The position numbers and the translations under genes are program-made. A stretch of 43,812 bases of DNA from IMG/VR virus record IMGVR_UViG_3300032322_000784, positions 1-43,812 of that record, one strand, 5' to 3'. The stretch comes from a virus. Within the stretch, counting starts at the first letter, position 1. The number at the start of each line of letters is the position of its first letter. The notes under the pieces were generated by a model. That model made no database searches. It had not been told where the DNA came from and worked only from the letters and a program-made list of their open reading frames with translations. This document shows positions 14,410 to 20,958 of the stretch, in pieces.

Positions 14410-14602
14410 GAGTGGTATCCCTGACATCATCGCCTGCTATAAAGGTAGGTTCATCGCTATAGAATGTAAAGCAGGAAAGGGTCAAGTCACTGCGTTGCAA
14501 AAATACAACATCGACCAAATCAAGGCTAATCAAGGCTTGGCAATCATTATAAATGAGGGTAATATAGAGGAAGTATTAACTCTAGTAAAGGAGGAAGTAT
14601 GA
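14315..14602 (+). CDS. VRR-NUC family nuclease
   Basis: A 95-residue PD-(D/E)xK nuclease. The core GIPDIIACYKGRFIAIECKA gives the catalytic set D37, E50 and K52, typical of stand-alone phage VRR-NUC domains (Holliday-junction or flap-type nucleases). AAGGAC lies 6 nt before the ATG, inside the preceding gene. Its stop overlaps the next start by 4 nt. It probably processes branched or damaged DNA during replication or packaging; the exact substrate is not known. Confidence 0.88.
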   Translation: MTPEAKVKNKVKKILDSLGCYHFSPQTGGYGKSGIPDIIACYKGRFIAIECKAGKGQVTALQKYNIDQIKANQGLAIIINEGNIEEVLTLVKEEV

Positions 14603-14853
14603 CATTAGCAGAAGAATTTGAAAATAGTAAAATAGATATGGTAAACCACCCACCACATTACACCAACGGGGGTATAGAAACAATAGACTACATCAGAGCC
14701 AAGATGTCAGGTGAAGAATACATTGGCTATCTCAGAGGTAACATTCTTAAATACACAAGCCGAATTGGTCTTAAAGGTAACCCTGCTGAAGACGCAGGTA
14801 AGATAGTTTGGTATGCCACGGAACTCAAAAAGTTTTTATCTAATATTAAATAA
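14599..14853 (+). CDS. DUF3310 family protein
   Basis: An 84-residue protein with VNHPPHYTNGGIETIDYI (15-32) and NILKYTSR (48-55), the signature of DUF3310, a small phage and prophage family sometimes labelled nucleotide kinase-like without biochemical proof. AGGAGG precedes the ATG and it overlaps the nuclease gene by 4 nt. A 48-nt gap with GTAACTGGTTTC follows, the inverse of a repeat seen near 5851. Confidence 0.85.
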   Translation: MTLAEEFENSKIDMVNHPPHYTNGGIETIDYIRAKMSGEEYIGYLRGNILKYTSRIGLKGNPAEDAGKIVWYATELKKFLSNIK

Positions 14854-14901
14854 TCTAAAGAAGTAAGCTAGGTAACTGGTTTCTTATTTAAGGAGGTTGG
14901 T

Positions 14902-15255
14902 ATGATAGACCAAGCATTGGCGTGTCTCGCACAAACTATTTTTATGGAAGCAAGGGGAGAGAGTATCTCAGGGCAAATTGCCGTGGGTTATGTGCTGTAT
15001 CGCAGAGCCGATTTCAAACCTAAAAACGTATGTATTGAAATGAAAAAGCCCTATCAATTTTCATGGTATGGTAAACTAAAACCACCATCGCCTGAGGTGT
15101 TAAAGAATACATCATACTATAAAATTGCATACGAGATTTTACATTTAAAAGCAAGAGATTATTCTAAAGGTGCATCACATTTTCACAATATCGCACTTAA
15201 TAATCAGTGGGGAATGAAACCACGTGTTATAATAAACAACCATGTATTCTACTAG
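14902..15255 (+). CDS. SleB-type cell wall hydrolase
   Basis: A 117-residue Hydrolase_2 (SleB-like) domain. TIFMEARGE (12-20) carries the expected catalytic Glu16, followed by GQIAVGYVLYRRA (24-36) and QFSWY. Enzymes of this fold cleave peptidoglycan as lytic transglycosylases or amidases. There is no signal peptide, so release would need a holin. AAGGAGG lies upstream of the ATG. It is placed among early/middle rightward genes, far from the holin and M15 endolysin, so it may act in entry, in host-wall remodelling or as a second lysin. Confidence 0.85.
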   Translation: MIDQALACLAQTIFMEARGESISGQIAVGYVLYRRADFKPKNVCIEMKKPYQFSWYGKLKPPSPEVLKNTSYYKIAYEILHLKARDYSKGASHFHNIALNNQWGMKPRVIINNHVFY

Positions 15256-15264
15256 GAGACAAAA

Positions 15265-15504
15265 ATGAAAGACCCATACGCATGGGCAATCGAAGAATTC
15301 AATAGTCACGGAGACCTCGTGTGGTCAAGCATTATGCAGACACGACCCAAAGAACTATCATGGATAAAAGATTTGCCTACAAAAAAACATAATATAGTGA
15401 TAACCCCATTATATAAAGATGAATCACAAGCTGAAAAGATTACAGGAATTAAAAGTTATCGTGAATCGACACAACGTCTTATTGATGCAAACGGAGGATT
15501 ATAA
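15265..15504 (+). CDS. Hypothetical 79-residue protein
   Basis: Starts MKDPYAWAIEEFNSHGDLVW, with a beta-rich centre (HNIVITPLYKD). No motif recognised. TAGGAGA precedes the ATG; it follows the hydrolase by 9 nt and precedes the next gene by 5 nt, so it is co-transcribed with both. Confidence 0.65.
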   Translation: MKDPYAWAIEEFNSHGDLVWSSIMQTRPKELSWIKDLPTKKHNIVITPLYKDESQAEKITGIKSYRESTQRLIDANGGL

Positions 15505-15509
15505 GGAAG

Positions 15510-15692
15510 ATGACAACACAACAGACACACAAAAGTAAACGACACGCAAACCCTTTTAAAACTAGAACGGGTAAAGATAGATTAAAAGCATTAACGCTAA
15601 AAGTATTATATGAAATGCTTGATAAAGTAAAAGAAGCAGGGAAGAAACGAGCTAAGATAGCTAAAGAGATTGCGAGACGAGAAGTCAAGTGA
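15510..15692 (+). CDS. Very basic 60-residue protein
   Basis: About one third of the residues are K or R (MTTQQTHKSKRHANPFKTRT, ending EIARREVK), and the C-terminal half is one helix. It could bind nucleic acid. AGGAAG lies just before the ATG, and its stop overlaps the next start as GTGA. No family recognised. Confidence 0.6.
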   Translation: MTTQQTHKSKRHANPFKTRTGKDRLKALTLKVLYEMLDKVKEAGKKRAKIAKEIARREVK

Positions 15693-15850
15693 TTAGTTAT
15701 GGTGCTAAAAAAGTAGGGGGAAAACTTCTACTAAGAAGATGGTTTAAGAAAAGAACTTCTGATAAACGCAAACGAATTGACCATGAGATAAATAGATTAA
15801 GAAAAATGTGGTGGCACTTTAGAACGAGGTGGACAGATGATTCCGTTTAG
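15689..15850 (+). CDS. Basic 53-residue protein with GTG start
   Basis: From GTG 15689 the frame encodes ISYGAKKVGGKLLLRRWFKK and continues to DDSV. It is rich in R, K and W. The GTGA overlap with the previous stop and the 14-nt overlap with the next gene suggest coupled translation. There is only a weak Shine-Dalgarno, so the assignment is moderate. Without it, 15693-15836 would be an unexplained gap in a gene-dense run. Confidence 0.5.
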   Translation: MISYGAKKVGGKLLLRRWFKKRTSDKRKRIDHEINRLRKMWWHFRTRWTDDSV

Positions 15851-16019
15851 TTATGCAGTAGTAGATGATGAGGGTGAGGTTATACGTAAACATCGTTGGT
15901 CTGTCAAGGAGGCTAAATGGTTTACAGAAAACAATCCTGATGTTAAAGTAATTAAACTAGATAAACCAAAAGTAGTTAAGGAAGATTTATTTCAATTAGT
16001 AGGGGAGTGTTTGTTTTAA
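15837..16019 (+). CDS. Hypothetical 60-residue protein
   Basis: Starts MIPFSYAVVDDEGEVIRKHR and looks like a small alpha/beta fold: strand-turn-strand, then a helix (SVKEAKWFTENN), then VKVIKL. GAGGTGG precedes the ATG. The next gene begins directly after its stop. Function unknown. Confidence 0.6.
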   Translation: MIPFSYAVVDDEGEVIRKHRWSVKEAKWFTENNPDVKVIKLDKPKVVKEDLFQLVGECLF

Positions 16020-16259
16020 ATGGCACAAGATTATAGAAGAAAAACCGACGAAGAACTTATTGCAATCGTAAATCAATATATGGAAGACTACCCCAATGCA
16101 GGGAGAAACCATATCATATTACACGCAAATGGTAATCACAAAAGAATTAGAGAACTAGATAAGAAAGGTTTAATTAGTTTACCGAAAGCACAACCTAGAG
16201 GTGGGGTGTGGCGTAATTATTTTTATATCCAATCAAAAGATAAAGAATTTATAAGATGA
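16020..16259 (+). CDS. Putative small DNA-binding (winged-helix-like) protein
   Basis: The order TDEELIAIVNQYMEDYP, AGRNHIILHANGNHKRIREL, then KKGLISLPKAQPRGG resembles a helix-turn-helix followed by a beta wing, as in small phage regulators. This is a pattern impression, not a family match. The ATG directly follows the preceding TAA and has no close Shine-Dalgarno, so translation is probably by re-initiation. Overlaps the next gene by 4 nt. Confidence 0.55.
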   Translation: MAQDYRRKTDEELIAIVNQYMEDYPNAGRNHIILHANGNHKRIRELDKKGLISLPKAQPRGGVWRNYFYIQSKDKEFIR

Positions 16260-16450
16260 GTGATGATGCCGACGTAGCTAATGATTTAATGCAACACATG
16301 ATTGACATGGGAGTAAAAAATGCACACGATAAAATCAAAAAACCTTCTAATCAAACAGGGAAGTGTATATGGTGTGAAATCCCAGTCAAAGATGACCGAC
16401 GTTGGTGTTCTACCGAGTGCCGTAATGAATTTGAAAAATACGCAAAATAA
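16256..16450 (+). CDS. Small zinc-finger protein (64 residues)
   Basis: CIWC and WCSTEC (C37, C40, C51, C55) form a four-cysteine pattern CxxC-x10-CxxxC followed by a helix (RNEFEKYAK), the look of a treble-clef zinc finger. Many phages carry such short proteins; some act on DNA or RNA polymerase, but nothing here shows the target. It overlaps the upstream stop by 4 nt (ATGA). Confidence 0.65.
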   Translation: MSDDADVANDLMQHMIDMGVKNAHDKIKKPSNQTGKCIWCEIPVKDDRRWCSTECRNEFEKYAK

Positions 16451-16463
16451 AAGGAAAAAATTT

Positions 16464-16736
16464 GTGCAAAACGCAAAATTAAATAACTTTGACCCAAGTG
16501 CAAGACAAGCAATTCGAGAATTTGAAACATGGCAAATGAAAATATTTGCTAAAAACGCAAAGAAAGGTTGGAGATTCTTTCAACCTGATACTTTTGATAA
16601 GCCTACACCACGTAGTGCAAGAGAAGCGTGGGGTGCACCATACGTAAAAGATGAATTTGAAAAGAAAGAAGATAGAAATAGTAAAATAATGTTTGCCATA
16701 GTGGTAGCTGTTCTGTTACTATTATCAACCTTATAA
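16464..16736 (+). CDS. Tail-anchored membrane protein (about 90 residues)
   Basis: A soluble basic N-terminal part is followed by a C-terminal hydrophobic segment (KIMFAIVVAVLLLLSTL), so it probably sits in the inner membrane with its bulk in the cytoplasm. I favour the GTG at 16464, which has AAGGA 8 nt upstream and avoids overlap; ATG 16425 would add 13 residues and overlap the zinc-finger gene. Function unknown. A 100-nt gap without a clear gene follows. Confidence 0.6.
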   Translation: MQNAKLNNFDPSARQAIREFETWQMKIFAKNAKKGWRFFQPDTFDKPTPRSAREAWGAPYVKDEFEKKEDRNSKIMFAIVVAVLLLLSTL

Positions 16737-16836
16737 AAGAATATGGGCGAAAACACTTTATTTATATGTTTAAATTCGTGATGGTATTTTTGCACTTATA
16801 TAAACCGTGAGTAGCCCACCAGTTTAGAGAGTATAT

Positions 16837-17115
16837 ATGTCAGACAATTTTTATTGTTTTAGTTGTGGTAAACATAAGTCGGTAGAAGCAAGGTCAAATA
16901 CAAAAATAGGTAGATATAAGAAATCATACTTATGTAAAACTTGTGATACAAAAGCTAAAAAGAATACGGCTAATTGTAATAAAGACCCTGAAGCATATAT
17001 AGGATATGGAACATATAAAGTAAAACACCTAAGAACTGCTAAAGACAATACAAATAAAAAGAATTACAGAACAGATGTAGTTTATAACAAGTTTAAAGAA
17101 CGAAACATCATTTAA
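16837..17115 (+). CDS. Zinc-ribbon protein upstream of DNA polymerase
   Basis: A 92-residue basic protein with CFSC (7-10) and CKTC (33-36), a four-cysteine zinc ribbon, followed by a K/N/T-rich tail. Its TAA overlaps the polymerase ATG by one base (TAATG), so the two are translationally coupled. Position suggests a replication accessory role, as inference only. Confidence 0.65.
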   Translation: MSDNFYCFSCGKHKSVEARSNTKIGRYKKSYLCKTCDTKAKKNTANCNKDPEAYIGYGTYKVKHLRTAKDNTNKKNYRTDVVYNKFKERNII

Positions 17116-18983
17116 TGAACCTAATCACACTTGACTTTGAAACTTTTTACGAACAGGGTTTCAGTCTATCAAACCTAACCACAGAGGAATACATACGCCA
17201 TGAAAAATTTCAAGTTATTGGAGTGGGTGTTAAGATTGACGACCAAGAAACTCAATGGATTACAGGCACACATAACCATATTAAAACTAAACTTATGGAG
17301 ATTAATTGGAACGAAGCCATTTTACTTTGCCATAATACACAATTCGATGGTGCTATTCTCTCGTTTATTTTTAACATTATCCCAGCTATTTATCTTGATA
17401 CTCTTGGCATGGCTCGTGCTAAGCATGGTGTGGATGTGGGTGGCTCCCTTGCGGCTCTTGTCGAACGATACCAACTAGGTAAAAAAGGAACTGAGGTTGT
17501 TGATGCTAAAGGTAAACGTGTAGAAGATTTTACCGCAGAAGATTTAAAACAGTATGGGGAGTATTGTAAGAACGACGTAGACCTTACCTATAAACTATAT
17601 AATGTTCTAGCACAAGATTTTCCAGCAAACGAAATGAAACTAATTGATATTACAATTAGAATGTATACCCAACCTAGATTGTGTTTAGATGATGCCCTAT
17701 TATCTACTAGACTAGAAGAAATAAAACTGGAAAAAGAAGAATTACTCAGTGCATTAATGGGTAAACTAAATTGCGATACATCTGAATGTGTTCGTAAAAG
17801 ATTAGCTTCTAATAAAAAATTTGCTGAGTTATTAAAAGAATTTGGTGTAGAAGCTCCGTTAAAAATATCCCCTACCACAGGTAAAGAAACATTTGCGTTA
17901 GCTAAGAATGATGAAGGCTTTATTGCACTAACTGAAGATGATGACCCATTCATACAACAATTATGTTCTGTTAGATTAGGCACTAAATCAACTATTGAAG
18001 AGTCAAGAATAGAGAGATTCTTAGATATTGCATCAAGAAATAAAGGCAAGCTTCCTATACCGCTAAAGTATTATGGTGCTCATACAGGGCGGTGGGCAGG
18101 CTCAGATAAAGTTAACTTCCAAAACTTACCTAGTCGTGATAAGAAAAAGAAAGCATTAAAGAACGCGGTTGAAGCACCGCTAGGTAGTATAGTTATTAAC
18201 TCAGACTCATCTCAAATTGAAGCTCGGATACTTGTATGGTTAGCAGGGCAAGACGATGTCGTTCAATGGTATAAAGATGGGCGAGATGTTTATTGTGAGT
18301 TTGCATCTACTGTATATGATAGACCTATTACTAAAGCCGATGCAACAGAACGATTCGTAGGTAAAACTTGTACACTAGGTCTAGGCTATGGGACTGGATG
18401 GAGTAAGCTACAACATACACTTAAAACTTCACCTCCAGGTGCTATCTTAGATGACCAAGAATGTCAAAGGCTTGTTAAAGTTTATCGCAAGGTCAATGAT
18501 AAAGTTATTAAGTTATGGGAAGAATGTGACAAAGCTTTAAAGAGTATAGTATTTTGGGATGAGGACTCTAAGCCATATTACTTAGGTAAACACAAGTGTG
18601 TGCTAGTCACTAGAGAAGGATTGCAATTACCTAACGGGTTATATATTAAATACCCTGAACTTAAATTAGAAAAAGAAGATGGTAAAGATAAGTTTGTATA
18701 TAAATCTCGTAAAGGTTATATATCTTTGTGGGGTGGTTCAGTTGTAGAAAACGTAGTGCAAGCGTTAGCTAGAATTATCATAGGTGAACAGATGATAGCA
18801 ATTAATGAAAAGTATAAGCCTGTGCTAACCGTACACGATGCTATTGTATGTATTGCCGAAGAAGCAGATAAAGATAATGCTATGAAATATATTACTGACA
18901 TAATGTCTACACCACCGTTATGGGGACAGGACTTACCTATTACGTGTGAAGCTAAGTATGGACAAAGTTACGGAGATTGTTAA
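17115..18983 (+). CDS. polA: Family A DNA polymerase with 3'-5' exonuclease
   Basis: The replicative polymerase, 622 residues. The exonuclease domain shows Exo I DFETF (D7, E9), Exo II NTQFD (74-78) and Exo III CKNDVD (D154). The polymerase domain shows motif A DSSQIEAR (364-371), motif B RFVGKTCTLGLGYG (413-426) and motif C VHDAI (573-577) with catalytic D575. Leucine 421 aligns with E. coli Pol I position 762, and alanine replaces the usual glutamate after D575. There is no 5'-3' exonuclease domain. It lacks its own Shine-Dalgarno and is coupled to the zinc-ribbon gene. Confidence 0.96.
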   Translation: MNLITLDFETFYEQGFSLSNLTTEEYIRHEKFQVIGVGVKIDDQETQWITGTHNHIKTKLMEINWNEAILLCHNTQFDGAILSFIFNIIPAIYLDTLGMARAKHGVDVGGSLAALVERYQLGKKGTEVVDAKGKRVEDFTAEDLKQYGEYCKNDVDLTYKLYNVLAQDFPANEMKLIDITIRMYTQPRLCLDDALLSTRLEEIKLEKEELLSALMGKLNCDTSECVRKRLASNKKFAELLKEFGVEAPLKISPTTGKETFALAKNDEGFIALTEDDDPFIQQLCSVRLGTKSTIEESRIERFLDIASRNKGKLPIPLKYYGAHTGRWAGSDKVNFQNLPSRDKKKKALKNAVEAPLGSIVINSDSSQIEARILVWLAGQDDVVQWYKDGRDVYCEFASTVYDRPITKADATERFVGKTCTLGLGYGTGWSKLQHTLKTSPPGAILDDQECQRLVKVYRKVNDKVIKLWEECDKALKSIVFWDEDSKPYYLGKHKCVLVTREGLQLPNGLYIKYPELKLEKEDGKDKFVYKSRKGYISLWGGSVVENVVQALARIIIGEQMIAINEKYKPVLTVHDAIVCIAEEADKDNAMKYITDIMSTPPLWGQDLPITCEAKYGQSYGDC

Positions 18984-19489
18984 TGAAACCCTACTACGAA
19001 CTACCAAATAAATCTACTATAAGACAAGGTCTTCTCGACGTAGCTCATAACTCAACTGAATGGATAGACTATTTTAATTTTAAAGCTAAGTTAGTACCAC
19101 CTGAATTATTATTTCAAGACGAGTTTTTTAAATGGTTAGTTAATCGTTACGACTTTATTGCAGGTATTCTTAGACTAGACCCATACACTTGCTATGATTG
19201 GCATACAGACACAAGACGTGGCGTTGGCATTAATATGTTGCTTACTCCCCACGCAAGAAGCTTCTGTGTATTTGGTCCTGATAGAGACGGAGAAGTATTT
19301 AAGATAGAAGAACTTCCGTATAAACCTACCACTTATTATTTATTTAACACACAAGTAGAACATACAGTGTATAATTTTGAAACAACTAGATATTTATTAA
19401 GTATAGAGTTTGAAAAACAAAAACACGAGTTATCATTTAATGATGTATTAATCGATATAAGGAATAATTATGTTAATAAAACTAACTAA
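18983..19489 (+). CDS. Putative 2OG-Fe(II) oxygenase-like protein
   Basis: A 168-residue protein with an iron-site pattern: WHTD (H74, D76), then a distal H127 in VEHTVYN, then R136, which could bind 2-oxoglutarate. The order HxD, about 50 residues, H, nine residues, R fits a jelly-roll oxygenase of the aspartyl/asparaginyl hydroxylase type. Possible substrates are host or phage protein, or nucleic acid. Start at ATG 18983, overlapping the polymerase stop by 1 nt, with CGGAGA upstream. The fold call rests on motif spacing and needs a profile search. Confidence 0.65.
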   Translation: MKPYYELPNKSTIRQGLLDVAHNSTEWIDYFNFKAKLVPPELLFQDEFFKWLVNRYDFIAGILRLDPYTCYDWHTDTRRGVGINMLLTPHARSFCVFGPDRDGEVFKIEELPYKPTTYYLFNTQVEHTVYNFETTRYLLSIEFEKQKHELSFNDVLIDIRNNYVNKTN

Positions 19490-19697
19490 CGCTTCAAAAG
19501 AATACAGGGGTGACCCACTACTTATCAATACGAGTCATGTAATATCAATGTTCCCTAAGACCCTAACCGAAAAAGATATTATAGAGACAGTAACTAATAT
19601 TTATAGTATTACGCAACAATCGTGGCAAGTAAAAGAGTCTTTAAAAGAAATCCAAAAACTAATTGAGAAGAACGATGAAAAAAACCTCACGAAATGA
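19470..19697 (+). CDS. Hypothetical 75-residue protein
   Basis: Starts MLIKLTNASKEYRGDPLLIN, reminiscent of the small beta-rich FlbD-like or related phage proteins that open with IKLT and have INTxxI soon after. The second half is helical and charged. It overlaps the preceding gene by 20 nt and the next by 23 nt in other frames. AAGGAA precedes the ATG. The role is unknown. Confidence 0.6.
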   Translation: MLIKLTNASKEYRGDPLLINTSHVISMFPKTLTEKDIIETVTNIYSITQQSWQVKESLKEIQKLIEKNDEKNLTK

Positions 19698-19893
19698 TGT
19701 CACAGGAGATTGGATGCAATCAAAACCAAACAACGAACAGTTTGAAAAAAACTTTGATTTGATCTTTAGGAAGAAGCCTATACCCCATGAAGAAATGGTA
19801 GAAAAAATGTTAGAGAATCCTGAAGTATTAGCCGAATACGAACTCAATAAATCGACGGGGAACGTTCAGAAAGTAGATAAAAATAATGGCTGA
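19675..19893 (+). CDS. Hypothetical 72-residue protein
   Basis: Starts MKKTSRNDVTGDWMQSKPNN; charged and helical, with no recognised motif. The ATG at 19675 has GAGAAG upstream; an in-frame TTG at 19663 is less likely. It overlaps the nuclease gene by 8 nt, so it is probably translated together with it. Confidence 0.6.
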   Translation: MKKTSRNDVTGDWMQSKPNNEQFEKNFDLIFRKKPIPHEEMVEKMLENPEVLAEYELNKSTGNVQKVDKNNG

Positions 19894-20542
19894 TTTTACA
19901 TGGTCTTTCTCGGCACTTAAAACATACCAAAATTGTCCTCGTAGATATTATGAGGAAATCGTCGCTAAAAACTTTAAACAAAAACCGTCGCAAGCTATGA
20001 TTTATGGTAATGCTGTACACCATGCGTTAGAAAAATATGTTAGAGACGGTGAACCACTTCCTAAATACTACGAACGATTTAAAAAAGATGTAGATGCCCT
20101 ATTAGAAATTCCAGGTGAGAAATTAACTGAACATCGTATGGGTTTAACACGAGACTTATCTCCTTGTGGATATGGTGATGATACAAGATGGGTACGAGGT
20201 ATTGCAGACTTAGTGATTGTAGACGGTGACTACGCATTCATTATTGATTACAAAACAGGCAGTGATAAATACCCTGATTTAAAACAATTAAGACTGATGT
20301 CGCATATGACGTTTGCTCACTTCCCTCAGGTTAAAAAGATTAAAGCCGCTTTGTTATTCCTAATGAATAGTAACTTTATGCCTGAAGAATATGTTAGAGA
20401 TGAGATACCTAAATCATGGGATAACTTTAAAGTACCTTTGACTAGACTAGAAAACTCATTGGATACAAATACATGGACACCAAACCCTACTCCCCTATGT
20501 GGATACTGCCCAGTAACTACTTGCGAGTTTAACAAGACTTAA
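19886..20542 (+). CDS. Cas4/RecB-like PD-(D/E)xK nuclease with probable Fe-S cluster
   Basis: A 218-residue nuclease. The motifs are GNAVHHALEKY (H45 or H46), GIADLV (D108), IIDYKTG (D121, K123) and a later LKQL (Q134). Cysteines C17, C205, C208 and C213 are placed as in Cas4/AddB enzymes that hold a 4Fe-4S cluster. It likely trims DNA ends in recombination or replication. The context of polymerase and helicase supports a DNA-metabolism role. No CRISPR array or cas1 is present, so it is not part of a CRISPR system here. Confidence 0.88.
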   Translation: MADFTWSFSALKTYQNCPRRYYEEIVAKNFKQKPSQAMIYGNAVHHALEKYVRDGEPLPKYYERFKKDVDALLEIPGEKLTEHRMGLTRDLSPCGYGDDTRWVRGIADLVIVDGDYAFIIDYKTGSDKYPDLKQLRLMSHMTFAHFPQVKKIKAALLFLMNSNFMPEEYVRDEIPKSWDNFKVPLTRLENSLDTNTWTPNPTPLCGYCPVTTCEFNKT

Positions 20543-20550
20543 GATATAAT
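20521..20550 (+). promoter_or_regulatory. Promoter for HNH-like gene, possible leaderless start
   Basis: TTGCGA (20521-20526), an 18-bp spacer, then perfect TATAAT (20545-20550). The ATG at 20557 is 6 nt after the -10, so it would fall at the transcription start. No Shine-Dalgarno precedes it. The same geometry occurs at 3687-3699. Confidence 0.55.
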
Positions 20551-20556
20551 ATAGCC

Positions 20557-20871
20557 ATGCCTTACGTTAATAAACCTAGACCTTATAAGAAAGAATACGA
20601 GCAACAAAAAGCTCGTGGTGAACACGAACGTCGTATGGAAAGACAACGTGGTCGTCGTTCTGTTGATAAAAAAGGTAAAGATTTAAATGGTAATGGCAAA
20701 GCTGATATGAGAGAAGGTAAAGATGTAGCACACGTTAAAGCTCTCGATAAAGGCGGTTCAAACAAGAACGGTTTACGCATTCAAAGTGCATCTAAAAATC
20801 GTTCATTCAAAAGAGACTCCCAAGGTAATCTTGTTTCCGAAGTAAGTAAAAAAGAACGTAAGAAAAAATAG
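20557..20871 (+). CDS. HNH-like small basic protein
   Basis: A 104-residue, very basic protein. The C-terminal half has DVAHVKALDKGGSNKNGLRI and a following SKNRSFK, which resembles the His-containing beta-hairpin and NR segment of phage HNH endonucleases. The cysteine pairs of classic HNH zinc sites are missing. It may nick DNA during replication or packaging, or be an inactive relative. It is probably expressed from its own promoter with a leaderless start, and a new promoter lies right after its stop. Confidence 0.65.
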   Translation: MPYVNKPRPYKKEYEQQKARGEHERRMERQRGRRSVDKKGKDLNGNGKADMREGKDVAHVKALDKGGSNKNGLRIQSASKNRSFKRDSQGNLVSEVSKKERKKK

Positions 20872-20899
20872 TTGACATATATAATTAGTGCAGTAAAAT
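20872..20899 (+). promoter_or_regulatory. Sigma-70 promoter for the helicase operon
   Basis: TTGACA (perfect, 20872-20877), a 16-bp spacer and TAAAAT (20894-20899). It starts at the first base after the HNH-like stop codon and drives the SNF2-type helicase and following genes. Confidence 0.75.
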
Positions 20900-20919
20900 A
20901 GTAAGATAGCACTACGTAG

Positions 20920-20936
20920 AAACCTCGGAGAGGTTT
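20920..20936 (+). promoter_or_regulatory. Leader stem-loop before the helicase
   Basis: AAACCTC pairs perfectly with GAGGTTT around GGA. It lies between the 20872 promoter and the AAGGA site before the ATG at 20959. There is no T-run, so it is not an intrinsic terminator. Confidence 0.6.
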
Positions 20937-20958
20937 AGTTTAATTTAGTAAGGATAAA

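Noticed and set aside
16745-16821. tRNA-like ends GGGC and GCCCACCA
   Set aside because: About 77 nt long and ends with CCA, but the acceptor stem pairs only four bases in a row and no D or T arm is visible.
17588-18049. 153-codon frame on the minus strand
   Set aside because: Opposite the DNA polymerase; no ribosome site or recognised motif.
19886-20542. Cas4-like nuclease as a sign of a CRISPR system
   Set aside because: No repeat-spacer array, cas1 or cas2 nearby; stand-alone Cas4/RecB-like nucleases are normal phage replication genes.
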